A stretch of DNA of 64,000 nucleotides from Rhodococcus sp. ARC_M5 (GTDB taxonomy: Bacteria; Actinomycetota; Actinomycetes; Mycobacteriales; Mycobacteriaceae). Within the stretch, counting starts at the first letter, position 1, and each line of letters starts with the position of its first letter. Under the pieces are notes generated by a model. That model made no database searches, had not been told where the DNA came from, and was given only the letters and a program-made list of their open reading frames with translations. The stretch is taken from assembly GCF_022810405.1 (NCBI RefSeq), contig NZ_JALGQE010000009.1, positions 62,001-126,000 of the forward strand, read 5' to 3'. Shown here in pieces: positions 55,291-64,000 of the stretch. The position numbers and the translations under genes were made by a program.

Positions 55291-56655
55291 GTGCCCGACA
55301 TCGTCGACAACACCCTGCGCAGTCGTCGGTGGGTGCTGCACCTGGACATGGACGCGTTCTTCGCCTCCGCCGAACAACTCACCAGACCCACGTTGCGGGG
55401 CCGCCCGGTTCTCGTGGGCGGGGCAGGCGGGCGGGGAGTGGTGGCCGGTTGCAGCTACCAGGCCCGCGCGTTCGGAGCGCGTTCGGCCATGCCGATGCAC
55501 CAGGCCCGGCGACTCGTCGGCGCAGGTGCCGTGGTGTTGCCGCCGCGGTTCGTTCTGTACTCGGAACTCAGCCGTCGGGCCTTCGAGGCACTACGCGGCC
55601 CCATGCCGGTCCTCGAACAACTGTCGATCGACGAGGCGTTCGGCGAGCCGCTCGAACTCGCCGGAGCGACGGTACGTGAGGTCGAGCTGTTCTGCGCGGA
55701 CCTGCGCGCGCTCATACTCGCCGAGACCGGTCTGGTCGCCTCGATCGGTGCCGGATCGGGAAAACAGATCGCCAAGATCGCGTCGGGACTGGCCAAGCCC
55801 GACGGCATCACCGTCGTGGCTCCGGGCGTTCAGGCCGAGTTGATGGCGACACTGCCGGTGCGAAAACTGTGGGGGATCGGACCCGTGGCGGGGGAGCGGT
55901 TGCGGCGCTTGGGAATCGACACCATCGGCAAGTTCGTGGCCACCCCCGAGTCCGAGGTGGCGTCGATCCTCGGGGCCACGATGGGGCCGAGTCTGCATCA
56001 GCTGGCACGCGGAATCGACAATCGAGTGGTGGCCGAGCGGGCCGAGGCCAAGCAGGTCAGCGCCGAGACGACGTTCGCCCAGGATCTGATTTCCCTCGCT
56101 CAGCTGCGGCCGGCCATCGAGTCCATCGTCGAGTCGACGCACCGCAGACTGCTGAAGGACGGTCGGGGTGCGAGGACGGTGGTGCTGAAACTCCGCAAGT
56201 CCGACATGAGCATCATCACCAGGTCGGCAACGCTGCAGTATGCGACGGTGGACAAGCAGACCATCGTGGCCACGGCGCAGCGCCTTGCCGTCGATCCGGT
56301 CGACGTCGGTCCGATCCGTCTGGTCGGGGTCGGATTGGCCGGCCTGTCGGCGGTCAGACAGGGATCGCTCTTCCCCGAACTGGAACACGAACCGGTCCCG
56401 GGTGCGACAGATGCGACGGAGGAGTCGGCAGACCCGGTAGAAGCGGCCTCCGACCCTGTCCCGGACGGCCCGCGGTGGCAGCCGGGCATGGACGTTCGGC
56501 ATCCCGACTACGGTCACGGTTGGGTGCAGGGTGCCGGACATGCGGTGGTGACCGTAAGGTTCGAGACCCGGACCACCGGGCCGGGAATCGCGCGTACCTT
56601 CGCCGAATCGGACGAGAACCTGGTAGTCGCCGATGTTCTCGACAGCCTGAAGTGA
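55291..56655 (+). CDS. dinX: Y-family DNA polymerase IV (DinX type)
   Basis: A 454-residue translesion polymerase. The palm has [15 protein letters not shown] (about residues 16-30) with the metal-binding Asp, and LSIDEAF with the second acidic pair. [33 protein letters not shown] and LWGIGP complete the catalytic core. The little finger follows, then an unusual C-terminal region with [21 protein letters not shown] that matches M. tuberculosis DinX (Rv1537). The start is GTG, 6 bp after def. No LexA box was seen before it. Confidence 0.9.
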   Translation: MPDIVDNTLRSRRWVLHLDMDAFFASAEQLTRPTLRGRPVLVGGAGGRGVVAGCSYQARAFGARSAMPMHQARRLVGAGAVVLPPRFVLYSELSRRAFEALRGPMPVLEQLSIDEAFGEPLELAGATVREVELFCADLRALILAETGLVASIGAGSGKQIAKIASGLAKPDGITVVAPGVQAELMATLPVRKLWGIGPVAGERLRRLGIDTIGKFVATPESEVASILGATMGPSLHQLARGIDNRVVAERAEAKQVSAETTFAQDLISLAQLRPAIESIVESTHRRLLKDGRGARTVVLKLRKSDMSIITRSATLQYATVDKQTIVATAQRLAVDPVDVGPIRLVGVGLAGLSAVRQGSLFPELEHEPVPGATDATEESADPVEAASDPVPDGPRWQPGMDVRHPDYGHGWVQGAGHAVVTVRFETRTTGPGIARTFAESDENLVVADVLDSLK

Positions 56656-56827
56656 GTTGTGGCAGAGCTGAGGAAACTCTGTGAGGTTTCACAGGGAGGG
56701 CTTGCGGGTTGTGACTCGACCGATCCGAGCTGACATAGTGGACCCCGGTCCGAGACGACCCATCCCCGCAACGACCGACGAGTCACAGAACGATCGAGAC
56801 GTGACTCAGAGTGAAAAGGACAAGCAC

Positions 56828-57340
56828 TTGAAGCTTCGCAACACCCGACGGGCAATGGTTGCCGGCATCGCCATCTCCGCAGCGCTCACCATGACCGCCT
56901 GCAGCTCCGGCGGCGAGGAAGAGCCCACCACGACGACGACGGCTGTCACCACCTCTGCGGTTGCCGATCCCTCCGCCGGTGCGTACCCGCCGGCACCCAC
57001 GGTCGAGGAGCTCAACACGCAGCTCATGCGTGGACTCGACCCCAACGTTCCGGTCGAGGAGAAGGCGGCTCTGATCCAGGGCGCGTCCGAGGACCCGGAT
57101 CTGATCAACCAGGTCGCTGCCGCTGCCGTGGCAAACAACGCTCAGATCGAGATCACCAGCATCGACGACCTCGGCACCGGGGTTCTCAATGCCGGCATCA
57201 CGATCACGCTCAACGGCCAGGCCAACCCCGGCACGTTCCAGTTCGTCCCCGAGGACGGTGTGTGGAAGCTCTCCAAGGAGAACGCCTGCGGCATCGTCTC
57301 GCTCGCGCAGCTGACCAGCCCGGCGTGCCCCGCACCCTGA
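56828..57340 (+). CDS. MTB12-like lipoprotein
   Basis: A 170-residue predicted lipoprotein. TTG 56828 is taken as start because AAGGA is 7 nt upstream and the product then has a normal lipoprotein signal, MKLRNTRRAMVAG to MTAC (Cys about residue 25). GTG 56801 is the alternative. A Thr-rich linker leads to a domain beginning PTVEELNTQLMRGLDPNVP and ending in a Cys pair (ENACGIVSL, SPACPAP). It resembles the low-molecular-weight antigen MTB12 fold. TTGTGA (56709) and CATAGT (56734) may be its promoter. Function unknown. Confidence 0.72.
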   Translation: MKLRNTRRAMVAGIAISAALTMTACSSGGEEEPTTTTTAVTTSAVADPSAGAYPPAPTVEELNTQLMRGLDPNVPVEEKAALIQGASEDPDLINQVAAAAVANNAQIEITSIDDLGTGVLNAGITITLNGQANPGTFQFVPEDGVWKLSKENACGIVSLAQLTSPACPAP

Positions 57341-57368
57341 GTCCTGCCGATCGTCTCTGACCCATCCG

Positions 57369-57414
57369 GAACTGCCGGTGACATCTCCCCTCGGGGATAT
57401 GTCACCGGCAGTTC
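57369..57414. terminator. Bidirectional terminator between convergent lipoprotein genes
   Basis: A perfect 16-bp inverted repeat (57369-57384 with 57399-57414) surrounds a 14-nt core that itself contains CCCC/GGGG. It lies 28 bp after one gene and 22 bp after the other, and TTCG follows on the plus strand. Confidence 0.85.
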
Positions 57415-57436
57415 TTCGTCGGTGGATCGGTTCTGT

Positions 57437-58180
57437 TCAGGCGCTCGGTGCGGCCGTTCCGATGCGGTCCGCGGCGGCCTCGGCGACGGCGGTCACGGTG
57501 TCGGGTTCGAGTCCGCTCTGATCCGAGACGACGATCTGCACGACAGTCGAATCGACCACCGCCACCACCACGTCGGAGATCAACTTGAAGCCTTCGCTGC
57601 TGGTGGTCAGACGCATCGAGGCGGAGGCGTCACCGATCTGCGATTGCTCGCGGCCCGTCAGCGCGTACTGCACGCCCACGCCGTCCGCGTCCGTGCCGCT
57701 GAATTCGGTGCACCCGGCCCAGGCCTGCTGCACCGAAGAGAACGCCTCCGCGGCCCCGCTGTCCGCGTAGCTTGCCGCGTCCTCGTCGATCGACGAGAAG
57801 TTCGGCCCCGAGAAGCGAGCCACCGCGGACGCCGCCGCGCCGCCGCGTTGATCCGAGATCGGTGCGAGAACCGCCGCACACGCCGCCGGGTCGGTACCGG
57901 ACTTGTCGGGTGAGTCGTATTCGGGAGCCGGGTCGAGCCCCAGATCCTGGACCGGGTCGGGGATCGAGGAGAACCCGTCAGGCAGGTCGTCCAGCCCCAA
58001 CATCGACGCACTCAGAACGCCGGAGTCGGTGATGGGGGTTCCGAGGAGGGGATCGGGAGCGGCGACGACGGTGGGTGCGGGTGCCGGGGTGCCGGCCGGT
58101 TCGTCCGCGCTGCATCCGGCCGCGGCGACGCCGACGAGTGACAGTGCGGCCAGCACCCGCGTCGTGGAGCGCGCGGTCAT
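57437..58180 (-). CDS. Predicted lipoprotein, unknown function
   Basis: A 247-residue protein with a signal [17 protein letters not shown] and lipobox AAGC (Cys about residue 23), then a Pro/Ala-rich linker. The outer domain starts at MLGLDDLPDGFSSIP and contains two pairs of Cys (CAAVL and WAGCTEF). The general pattern is that of PknH-like sensor-domain lipoproteins of mycolata, but I cannot assign a family with confidence. ATG overlaps the stop of the gene upstream (ATGA), so the two are co-translated. Confidence 0.72.
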   Translation of the reverse strand: MTARSTTRVLAALSLVGVAAAGCSADEPAGTPAPAPTVVAAPDPLLGTPITDSGVLSASMLGLDDLPDGFSSIPDPVQDLGLDPAPEYDSPDKSGTDPAACAAVLAPISDQRGGAAASAVARFSGPNFSSIDEDAASYADSGAAEAFSSVQQAWAGCTEFSGTDADGVGVQYALTGREQSQIGDASASMRLTTSSEGFKLISDVVVAVVDSTVVQIVVSDQSGLEPDTVTAVAEAAADRIGTAAPSA

Positions 58181-59154
58181 CGGGAACTCCAGGTGATCGA
58201 ATCTCCGACGGTCTGGCGTAACACGGTCGTGCTGTCCGGGTCGGTGTACATCTGCTCGCCTCCTGCGGTGATCGATCCGCCGACGGGAAGCGGCTGTGTC
58301 AGATCGATCTCGAGGGTGCCCGCGCCGGTGAAGGTGTACGTCGCGATGTTCAGCGTGCCGGCATCGTCGGGCAGATTCCATGTCGTGGATTCGGGTGTCT
58401 GCGCGAGCGCGACGTCCAGGGTTGCCCGGTCGCCGTCGAGTGCCCGGAGTGTGACCGTGGCGCGTTGATTCAGCGTGATTCCGCTGAGCACCTGCTGATC
58501 GACGGTCCAGACGGCTCCCACTCCCACTTCGGCCTCGGGTAGGTCGATGGATCGGTACACCGCGGCGTTCAACGAGCGTTCGATCGCCGCGCGAGCGGTA
58601 TCGAGCGCGGCCTCGGCGGGCGTGATGTGCAGTGCGGTGATCGCTCCCGAGTCGGTGGTCGCCAGCCGCGCCGCGGAGCCCTCGGAGGCCGAGAGCGCGT
58701 CGGTCAGTCCTTCGTCGGGTGATGTCGCTGCTCCGATGGTCAACTCGACCGAGCGAGTGGCACCGGTCGCGGCGTCGTCGTCCGTGACGGTGTCGGAGGT
58801 CGATGCGGACAGAGGCACCGTCAGTTCGGGACTGGAGAAATCCTGCGACGCATCGTTGTTGATCTGCTGCGAGACGGTGGAGGTGGTGGTGAGGTCGACG
58901 TTCTGCTCGTCCGAATCGGCGGTGTCGAAGGTCAGGATGCGGCGCGGCTCCGTGCCGGCGTCGACGACGGTCGTGGTCGTCGGCGTCACGGGGATCGTCA
59001 CCTCGTTCGAGGACGTGGCCTGTTCGGGCGCGGGATCGGTGTCGGTGTCGGCGCTCGAACATCCCGCGACGAGAGCCACTGCAGAGCAGGCAGCGAGAAA
59101 ACCGGAGCGGACGGTGCGGGAGCGGACGGTGCGGGAGCGATCGGTCGACTTCAC
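58177..59154 (-). CDS. Predicted lipoprotein, unknown function
   Basis: A 325-residue protein with a signal segment [13 protein letters not shown] and lipobox VAGC (Cys about residue 32), a Thr-rich linker, and a mostly beta outer domain ([17 protein letters not shown] to the end). The basic N-terminus holds a duplicated RTVRS unit from a 15-bp tandem repeat. GTG 59154 is chosen because TAGCCT stands 7 nt before it; GTG 59160 is the alternative. No family recognised. It forms a two-gene operon with the next lipoprotein and is divergent from lspA. Confidence 0.72.
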   Translation of the reverse strand: MKSTDRSRTVRSRTVRSGFLAACSAVALVAGCSSADTDTDPAPEQATSSNEVTIPVTPTTTTVVDAGTEPRRILTFDTADSDEQNVDLTTTSTVSQQINNDASQDFSSPELTVPLSASTSDTVTDDDAATGATRSVELTIGAATSPDEGLTDALSASEGSAARLATTDSGAITALHITPAEAALDTARAAIERSLNAAVYRSIDLPEAEVGVGAVWTVDQQVLSGITLNQRATVTLRALDGDRATLDVALAQTPESTTWNLPDDAGTLNIATYTFTGAGTLEIDLTQPLPVGGSITAGGEQMYTDPDSTTVLRQTVGDSITWSSR

Positions 59155-59167
59155 GGGCACCAGGCTA
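59155..59167 (-). promoter_or_regulatory. Probable leaderless promoter of the lipoprotein operon
   Basis: On the minus strand, TAGCCT (59167-59162) is followed by 7 nt and GTG 59154. On the other side, CATGAT at 59233-59238, 6 nt before the lspA GTG, may be a weaker example of the same layout. Confidence 0.45.
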
Positions 59168-59244
59168 CTGACACCGCCCGCAGTGATCGGTCGGTGCGCG
59201 GCACGGATGCGGACCCGCCGCCGTCCATACGCCATGATGGACGG

Positions 59245-59877
59245 GTGAGTGAAGACCGCGCCGATGATCCGCCAGCCGAGACGAGTAGCGTTCCGGCACC
59301 GAACGAGACCGCGGACTCGCAGGTGACCGATAACGACAACGCCGAGAGTCGACTGCCGAAGCCGCTCAAGACCCGGCTGCTGATCGTGATCGCGGCCGTG
59401 ATTCTGGTGTTCGATCTCGTGACCAAGATCGTGGTCGTGCATTACGTCAAGCCCGGCAACCCCATCGAGGTGTTCGGGGACGTCGTGACGTTGCGGCTGG
59501 TACGCAACCCCGGCGCGGCGTTCTCGATGGCCACCGGGATGACGTGGCTGCTCACCGTCGTCGCCGTGGCCGTGGTCATCGGAGTGATCAAGATCGGTCG
59601 GACGCTGCGCTCGCCGTGGTGGGCGCTGGGGTTGGGCCTGGTACTCGGCGGAGCCCTCGGCAACCTGATCGACCGCTTCTTCCGTGCGCCGGGGCCGTTC
59701 CAGGGACACGTTGTCGACTTCGTATCGGTGGGCTGGTGGCCGGTGTTCAACGTGGCCGACTCGTCCATCGTCTGTGGTGCGATTCTGCTCGTGGTCCTGA
59801 GCCTGTTCGGGTTCGAGCCGAACGGTGAACGAGTGACCAAGTCGAGTTCCGACGCCGCCGGCGAGGCCGACAAGTGA
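59245..59877 (+). CDS. lspA: Lipoprotein signal peptidase II
   Basis: A 210-residue aspartic membrane peptidase that cleaves prolipoproteins before the lipid-modified Cys. After a disordered acidic tail of about 40 residues come four membrane segments. [25 protein letters not shown] and FNVADSSIV hold the conserved Asn and the two catalytic Asp residues. GTG start; GTGA overlap with the pseudouridine synthase gene. Three predicted lipoprotein genes lie directly beside it. Confidence 0.94.
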   Translation: MSEDRADDPPAETSSVPAPNETADSQVTDNDNAESRLPKPLKTRLLIVIAAVILVFDLVTKIVVVHYVKPGNPIEVFGDVVTLRLVRNPGAAFSMATGMTWLLTVVAVAVVIGVIKIGRTLRSPWWALGLGLVLGGALGNLIDRFFRAPGPFQGHVVDFVSVGWWPVFNVADSSIVCGAILLVVLSLFGFEPNGERVTKSSSDAAGEADK

Positions 59878-60800
59878 GGGAATCGCGCTCGATGCCGGTG
59901 CCCGACGGTCTGGACGGGATGCGGGTCGACGCCGGTCTCGCTCGGCTGCTCGGACTCTCGCGTACCGTCGCCGCGACTCTGGCCGAGGAAGGCTCGGTTC
60001 TGGTCGATCACGGTGCCGTCGGCAAGTCGGATCGGCTGGCCGCAGGGTCATGGCTCGAAGTGACGCTGCCCGAGCCCGCCCGCGAGTTGACGATCGAGGC
60101 GGAGCCGGTCGAGGGGATGGAGATCCTCTACGCCGACGACGACATCGTGGCCGTGGACAAGCCCGTCGGTGTCGCCGCGCACGCCAGTGTGGGCTGGACC
60201 GGCCCGACGGTCATCGGCGGCCTCGCGGCCGCCGGATTCCGCATCTCCACCTCCGGCGCGCACGAGCGTCAGGGCATCGTGCACCGACTCGACGTCGGCA
60301 CGTCCGGGGTCATGGTGGTCGCGACGTCGGAGCGGGCGTACACCGTGCTCAAGCGAGCGTTCAAGGCGCGGACCATCGACAAGCGATACCACGCACTGGT
60401 TCAGGGCCACCCGGATCCGAGCAGTGGAACCATCGATGCTCCCATCGGTCGACACGGCAGCAACGACTGGAAGTTCGCCGTCCGTGCCGACGGTAAGCCC
60501 AGCGTGACCCACTACGACACGGTCGAGGCGTTCCAGGCCGCGAGTCTGCTGGACGTGCACTTGGAAACCGGTCGCACGCACCAGATCCGGGTGCACTTCT
60601 CGGCCCTGCGGCATCCGTGCTGCGGTGATCTGACCTACGGCGCCGATCCGCGGCTGGCCGAACGGCTCGGCCTGGAGCGACAGTGGCTCCATGCACGGTC
60701 ACTCGGTTTCGCGCATCCGTCCGACGGCCGTTGGGTGGAGATCGAGAGCAAGTATCCGGCCGACCTCGAGCACGCACTCGAGGTGCTTCGGAAGGCGTGA
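59874..60800 (+). CDS. RluD-type pseudouridine synthase
   Basis: A 308-residue RNA pseudouridine synthase of the RluA/RluD family with an N-terminal S4-like domain ([16 protein letters not shown], about residues 13-28). The catalytic motif is [16 protein letters not shown], with the Asp that attacks uridine. [12 protein letters not shown] and [12 protein letters not shown] follow. It fits the lspA-linked family of mycobacteria (Rv1540). The GTG overlaps lspA; ATG 59892 would be shorter by six. Target is probably 23S rRNA. Confidence 0.9.
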   Translation: MRESRSMPVPDGLDGMRVDAGLARLLGLSRTVAATLAEEGSVLVDHGAVGKSDRLAAGSWLEVTLPEPARELTIEAEPVEGMEILYADDDIVAVDKPVGVAAHASVGWTGPTVIGGLAAAGFRISTSGAHERQGIVHRLDVGTSGVMVVATSERAYTVLKRAFKARTIDKRYHALVQGHPDPSSGTIDAPIGRHGSNDWKFAVRADGKPSVTHYDTVEAFQAASLLDVHLETGRTHQIRVHFSALRHPCCGDLTYGADPRLAERLGLERQWLHARSLGFAHPSDGRWVEIESKYPADLEHALEVLRKA

Positions 60801-61465
60801 TGCGCACCAGCGGAGTCTCCGGTGTGCTCGTCGGCGTCGTTGCCGCCGCCCTCGTTGTCGGGGCGCTCGCCGTGATCGGGCACCTGAATCCGGTACGACA
60901 GCTGGGTGTGGGCACCGACCGGCTCGGCCCGGACAGCGGCGAGCAGGTGATCGACTACCTGGCCCGTGCCGAGGCGAGTCTGCGCGCCGACGATGCCGCA
61001 CCTCGATGGGCCTCGGTGTCGTTCGACCGTGCACTCACCGCCGAGCAGGCCCATGCCATCGCCGGCGGGGTCCGAATCTCCCAGGTGCTGCTCCGTGTTC
61101 CGCTCGACCGCGTGCAGACTCCGATACTCACCGTCGGCGTGCCGGGCAGTGAACGTTCGGTACTGAATTCGACTGCGCGCGCAGCGAGCCTGGCGGGGGA
61201 ATCGTTCGCGGCGGGGGACCGGCAGGCGCAGATCGCCGCGGTGTCGCAGCGACGTCTGCTCGACGGATGCGCGTGTGTGGTGACGCTGGTGGTGCGCGGA
61301 ACCCTGCCGGAGTTGACCGCGCTGGCCGGTCGTCCCGATGTGCGCGCGGTACAGGCGCTTCCGCCGGACGCCGTGTCCGGAAAGTTCGCCGTCGAGCCGT
61401 TGCTGCCGGAGTACGTCGACGTCGTCGGGCCGCTGCCGGACGACGGGCCGGTCCCTACCGAATGA
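60800..61465 (+). CDS. Membrane-anchored protein of unknown function
   Basis: A 221-residue protein with an N-terminal membrane segment (about residues 6-25) and an outer alpha/beta domain. It contains DYLARAEASLRADDAAPRWASVSF, split at a turn, and a Cys pair in LLDGCACVVTLVV. The ATG shares one base with the preceding stop (TGATG), so it is probably translated after the pseudouridine synthase. I do not recognise the family. It lies just before dnaE1. Confidence 0.65.
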   Translation: MRTSGVSGVLVGVVAAALVVGALAVIGHLNPVRQLGVGTDRLGPDSGEQVIDYLARAEASLRADDAAPRWASVSFDRALTAEQAHAIAGGVRISQVLLRVPLDRVQTPILTVGVPGSERSVLNSTARAASLAGESFAAGDRQAQIAAVSQRRLLDGCACVVTLVVRGTLPELTALAGRPDVRAVQALPPDAVSGKFAVEPLLPEYVDVVGPLPDDGPVPTE

Positions 61466-61607
61466 GGCAACTTCAGTCTCGTTCGTCACACCCGTCACGT
61501 CCTCCCAGGACACACCGTCGGCCTGAAAAATCTGTCGGTTTCACCGCCTAGAGTGAGTACATTCGCGGCTCGTATTTCGATAGCGCACGACCTTCAGGAG
61601 AACCTTC

Positions 61608-64000
61608 GTGGCCGATTCGTTCGTTCATCTGCACAACCACACCGAATATTCGATGCTCGACGGTGCCGCCAAGATCGGGGCCATGTTCGCCGAGGCGGCG
61701 CGGTTGGAGATGACGGCAGTCGGGATGACCGACCACGGCAACATGTACGGGGCCAGCGAGTTCTACAACGAGGCCAAGAAGGCCGGCATCAAGCCGATCA
61801 TCGGCATCGAGGCCTACATCGCGCCCGAGTCCCGGTTCAACAAGAAGCGTGTGCTGTGGGGCGATCGGAGCCAGAAGTCCGACGACGTCTCCGGTAGCGG
61901 TGCGTACACGCACATGACGATGGTCGCCGAGAATGCCACCGGCGTCCGGAACCTGTTCAAGTTGTCGTCGCTGGCGTCGATCGAGGGCCAGCTCGGCAAG
62001 TGGGCCCGCATGGACGAGGAGATCATCGCCTCGCACGCGGAAGGCATCATCGCCACCACCGGCTGCCCGTCCGGAGAGGTACAGACTCGCCTGCGACTCG
62101 GCCAGGATCGTGAGGCACTGGAGGCGGCCGCGAAGTGGCGCGAGATCTGGGGGCCGGACAACTTCTTCCTCGAGTTGATGGACCACGGCCTGTCCATCGA
62201 ACGTCGCGTCCGAGAGGGCCTGCTGGACATCGGCAAGAAGCTGTCGATCCCGCCGCTGGCGACCAACGACTGCCACTACGTCACCAAGGACGCTGCCGAG
62301 AACCACGAGGCGCTGCTGTGCATTCAGACCGGTAAGACGCTCAGCGATCCCACCCGCTTCAAGTTCGACGGCGACGGCTACTACCTCAAGTCCGCCGCCG
62401 AGATGCGCGAGCTCTGGGACGATCAGGTGCCCGGTGCCTGCGACAGCACGCTACTCATCGCCGAGCGAGTGCAGCCCTACGACGAGGTGTGGGCGCACCG
62501 TGACCGGATGCCGATCTTCCCCGTGCCCGAGGGCCACACCCAGGGCACGTGGTTGCGCCACGAGGTCATGACCGGGCTCGAGCGGCGGTTCCCCGACGGC
62601 CCGGCCGAGGACTACCTCGCTCGGGCCGAGTACGAGATCAAGGTCATCCTCGAGATGGGCTTTCCGGCCTACTTCCTCGTCGTCGGCGATCTGATCAACC
62701 ACGCCAAGGCCGTCGGCATCCGTGTCGGCCCCGGCCGAGGATCCGCCGCCGGATCGTTGGTCGCCTACGCCATGGGCATCACCAACATCGACCCGTTGCC
62801 GCACGGTCTGCTGTTCGAGCGATTCCTCAACCCCGAGCGTGTGTCGATGCCCGATATCGATATCGACTTCGACGATCGCCGCCGCGGTGAGATGGTTCGC
62901 TACGCCACCGAGAAGTGGGGCAGCGACCGTGTGGCCCAGGTGATCACGTTCGGCACGATCAAGACCAAGGCCGCCATCAAGGACTCGGCCCGTGTGCAGT
63001 TCGGCCAGCCCGGCTTCGGCATCGCCGATCAGATCACCAAGGCTCTGCCGCCGCCCATCATGGCCAAGGACATCTCCGTGGCCGGCATCACCGATCCCGC
63101 CCACGAGCGATACAAGGAAGCCGTCGAGGTCAGAGCGCTGATCGACTCCAACCCCGACGTCGCGACCATCTACAAGACGGCCAAGGGACTCGAAGGCCTG
63201 ATCCGCAACGCTGGCGTACACGCCTGCGCGGTCATCATGTCCTCGGAGCCGCTCACCGACGCCATCCCGGTGTGGAAGCGCGCGCAGGACGGTGCCATCA
63301 TCACCGGCTGGGACTACCCGTCGTGCGAGGCCATCGGTCTGCTCAAGATGGACTTCCTCGGTCTGCGCAACCTCACCGTCATCGGTGACGCCATCGACAA
63401 CATCAAGGCGAACCGCGGCATCGACATCGACCTCGACGCGTTGCCGCTCGACGACCCCGCGACGTTCGAACTGCTCTCTCGCGGTGACACTCTCGGCGTT
63501 TTCCAGCTCGACGGCAGTGCCATGCGCGATCTGCTCCGCCGCATGCAGCCCACCGGTTTCGAGGACATCGTCGCCGTCCTGGCCCTCTACCGGCCCGGTC
63601 CGATGGGAATGAACTCGCACAACGACTACGCCGACCGCAAGAACGGTAGGCAAGAGGTCAAGCCGATTCACCCCGAGCTCGAAGAGCCGCTCAAGGTGAT
63701 CCTCGGTGAGACGTACGGCCTGGTGGTCTACCAGGAGCAGATCATGCAGCTCGCGCAGAAGGTCGCCGGGTACACCCTCGGCCAGGCCGACCTGCTGCGT
63801 CGCGCCATGGGTAAGAAGAAGCTCTCCGAGCTGGAGAAGGCGTATGCCGGATTCCGCCAGGGCATGTTGGACAACAGCTTCTCCGAGGCGGCCATCAAGG
63901 CGCTGTGGGACACCGTGCTGCCCTTCGCGGGTTACGCGTTCAACAAGTCCCACTCGGCGGGCTACGGCCTGGTGTCGTACTGGACGGCGTACCTCAAGGC
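61608..64000 (+). CDS. dnaE1: DNA polymerase III alpha subunit DnaE1, cut by window end
   Basis: The first 797 or so residues of the replicative polymerase. The N-terminal PHP domain opens with [14 protein letters not shown] and [15 protein letters not shown]. The polymerase core has [18 protein letters not shown] and the catalytic [43 protein letters not shown] and [20 protein letters not shown] follow near the edge. GTG 61608 has AGGAG 7 nt upstream. TAGAGT at 61549-61554 is a possible -10. PHP metal residues look intact in the visible part. Confidence 0.96.
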   Translation, partial: MADSFVHLHNHTEYSMLDGAAKIGAMFAEAARLEMTAVGMTDHGNMYGASEFYNEAKKAGIKPIIGIEAYIAPESRFNKKRVLWGDRSQKSDDVSGSGAYTHMTMVAENATGVRNLFKLSSLASIEGQLGKWARMDEEIIASHAEGIIATTGCPSGEVQTRLRLGQDREALEAAAKWREIWGPDNFFLELMDHGLSIERRVREGLLDIGKKLSIPPLATNDCHYVTKDAAENHEALLCIQTGKTLSDPTRFKFDGDGYYLKSAAEMRELWDDQVPGACDSTLLIAERVQPYDEVWAHRDRMPIFPVPEGHTQGTWLRHEVMTGLERRFPDGPAEDYLARAEYEIKVILEMGFPAYFLVVGDLINHAKAVGIRVGPGRGSAAGSLVAYAMGITNIDPLPHGLLFERFLNPERVSMPDIDIDFDDRRRGEMVRYATEKWGSDRVAQVITFGTIKTKAAIKDSARVQFGQPGFGIADQITKALPPPIMAKDISVAGITDPAHERYKEAVEVRALIDSNPDVATIYKTAKGLEGLIRNAGVHACAVIMSSEPLTDAIPVWKRAQDGAIITGWDYPSCEAIGLLKMDFLGLRNLTVIGDAIDNIKANRGIDIDLDALPLDDPATFELLSRGDTLGVFQLDGSAMRDLLRRMQPTGFEDIVAVLALYRPGPMGMNSHNDYADRKNGRQEVKPIHPELEEPLKVILGETYGLVVYQEQIMQLAQKVAGYTLGQADLLRRAMGKKKLSELEKAYAGFRQGMLDNSFSEAAIKALWDTVLPFAGYAFNKSHSAGYGLVSYWTAYLK

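Overview
The window is high-GC actinobacterial chromosome, most likely Rhodococcus or a close relative in the Nocardiaceae. The grounds are gene content and order: a run of genes matching the Mycobacterium tuberculosis block Rv2190c to Rv2144c in inverted orientation, then a block like Rv1536-Rv1547 (ileS, dinX, lspA, rluD-type, dnaE1). Added to this are carotenoid genes of the type known from Rhodococcus, including a CrtO ketolase. Many starts are GTG, most neighbouring genes overlap by 4 nt, and several genes look leaderless. No tRNA, rRNA, CRISPR array, insertion sequence or prophage was seen. All names come from motifs and remembered family features; no search was run.

1-4.7 kb: a c-di-AMP (ydaO-type) riboswitch precedes an NlpC/P60 hydrolase. 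A coiled-coil NlpC/P60 hydrolase (RipA/RipC-like), an anchored HExxH metallopeptidase and the PIM mannosyltransferase pimB' follow. 4.7-17.2 kb: fadD15-like acyl-CoA ligase, two small SRPBCC-like proteins, an ArsA-like ATPase, a Cys-motif protein, a ROK kinase, an acyltransferase, a GT87 mannosyltransferase (mptC-like), RNase AS, class II DAHP synthase, the kinase PknL with four PASTA repeats, and its likely partner, a small winged-helix protein.

17.2-28.8 kb: carotenoid genes (crtB, crtI, crtE/idsA, cruG-like, cruF, crtO) interleaved with conserved genes of the mycobacterial block (mptA, metF, lppM, a GNAT acetyltransferase). Together they could make a ketolated, hydroxylated and glycosylated carotenoid; no lycopene cyclase is in the window. 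28.8-30.3 kb: a small HEPN-like gene behind a perfect actinobacterial LexA (SOS) box, then a DUF3040 membrane protein, each followed by a strong hairpin terminator.

30.3-51.2 kb: the division and cell wall (dcw) cluster: mraZ, rsmH, ftsL, pbpB, murE, murF, mraY, murD, ftsW, murG, murC, ftsQ, ftsZ, pgeF, yggS, sepF, yggT, wag31, and a 58-residue membrane protein. MraZ-type 10-bp repeats lie upstream of mraZ, with a second, oppositely oriented array further out. 51.2-64 kb: a translational T-box leader and ileS, def, dinX, three predicted lipoprotein genes beside lspA, an RluD-type pseudouridine synthase, a membrane-anchored unknown, and the first two thirds of dnaE1, cut by the window end.
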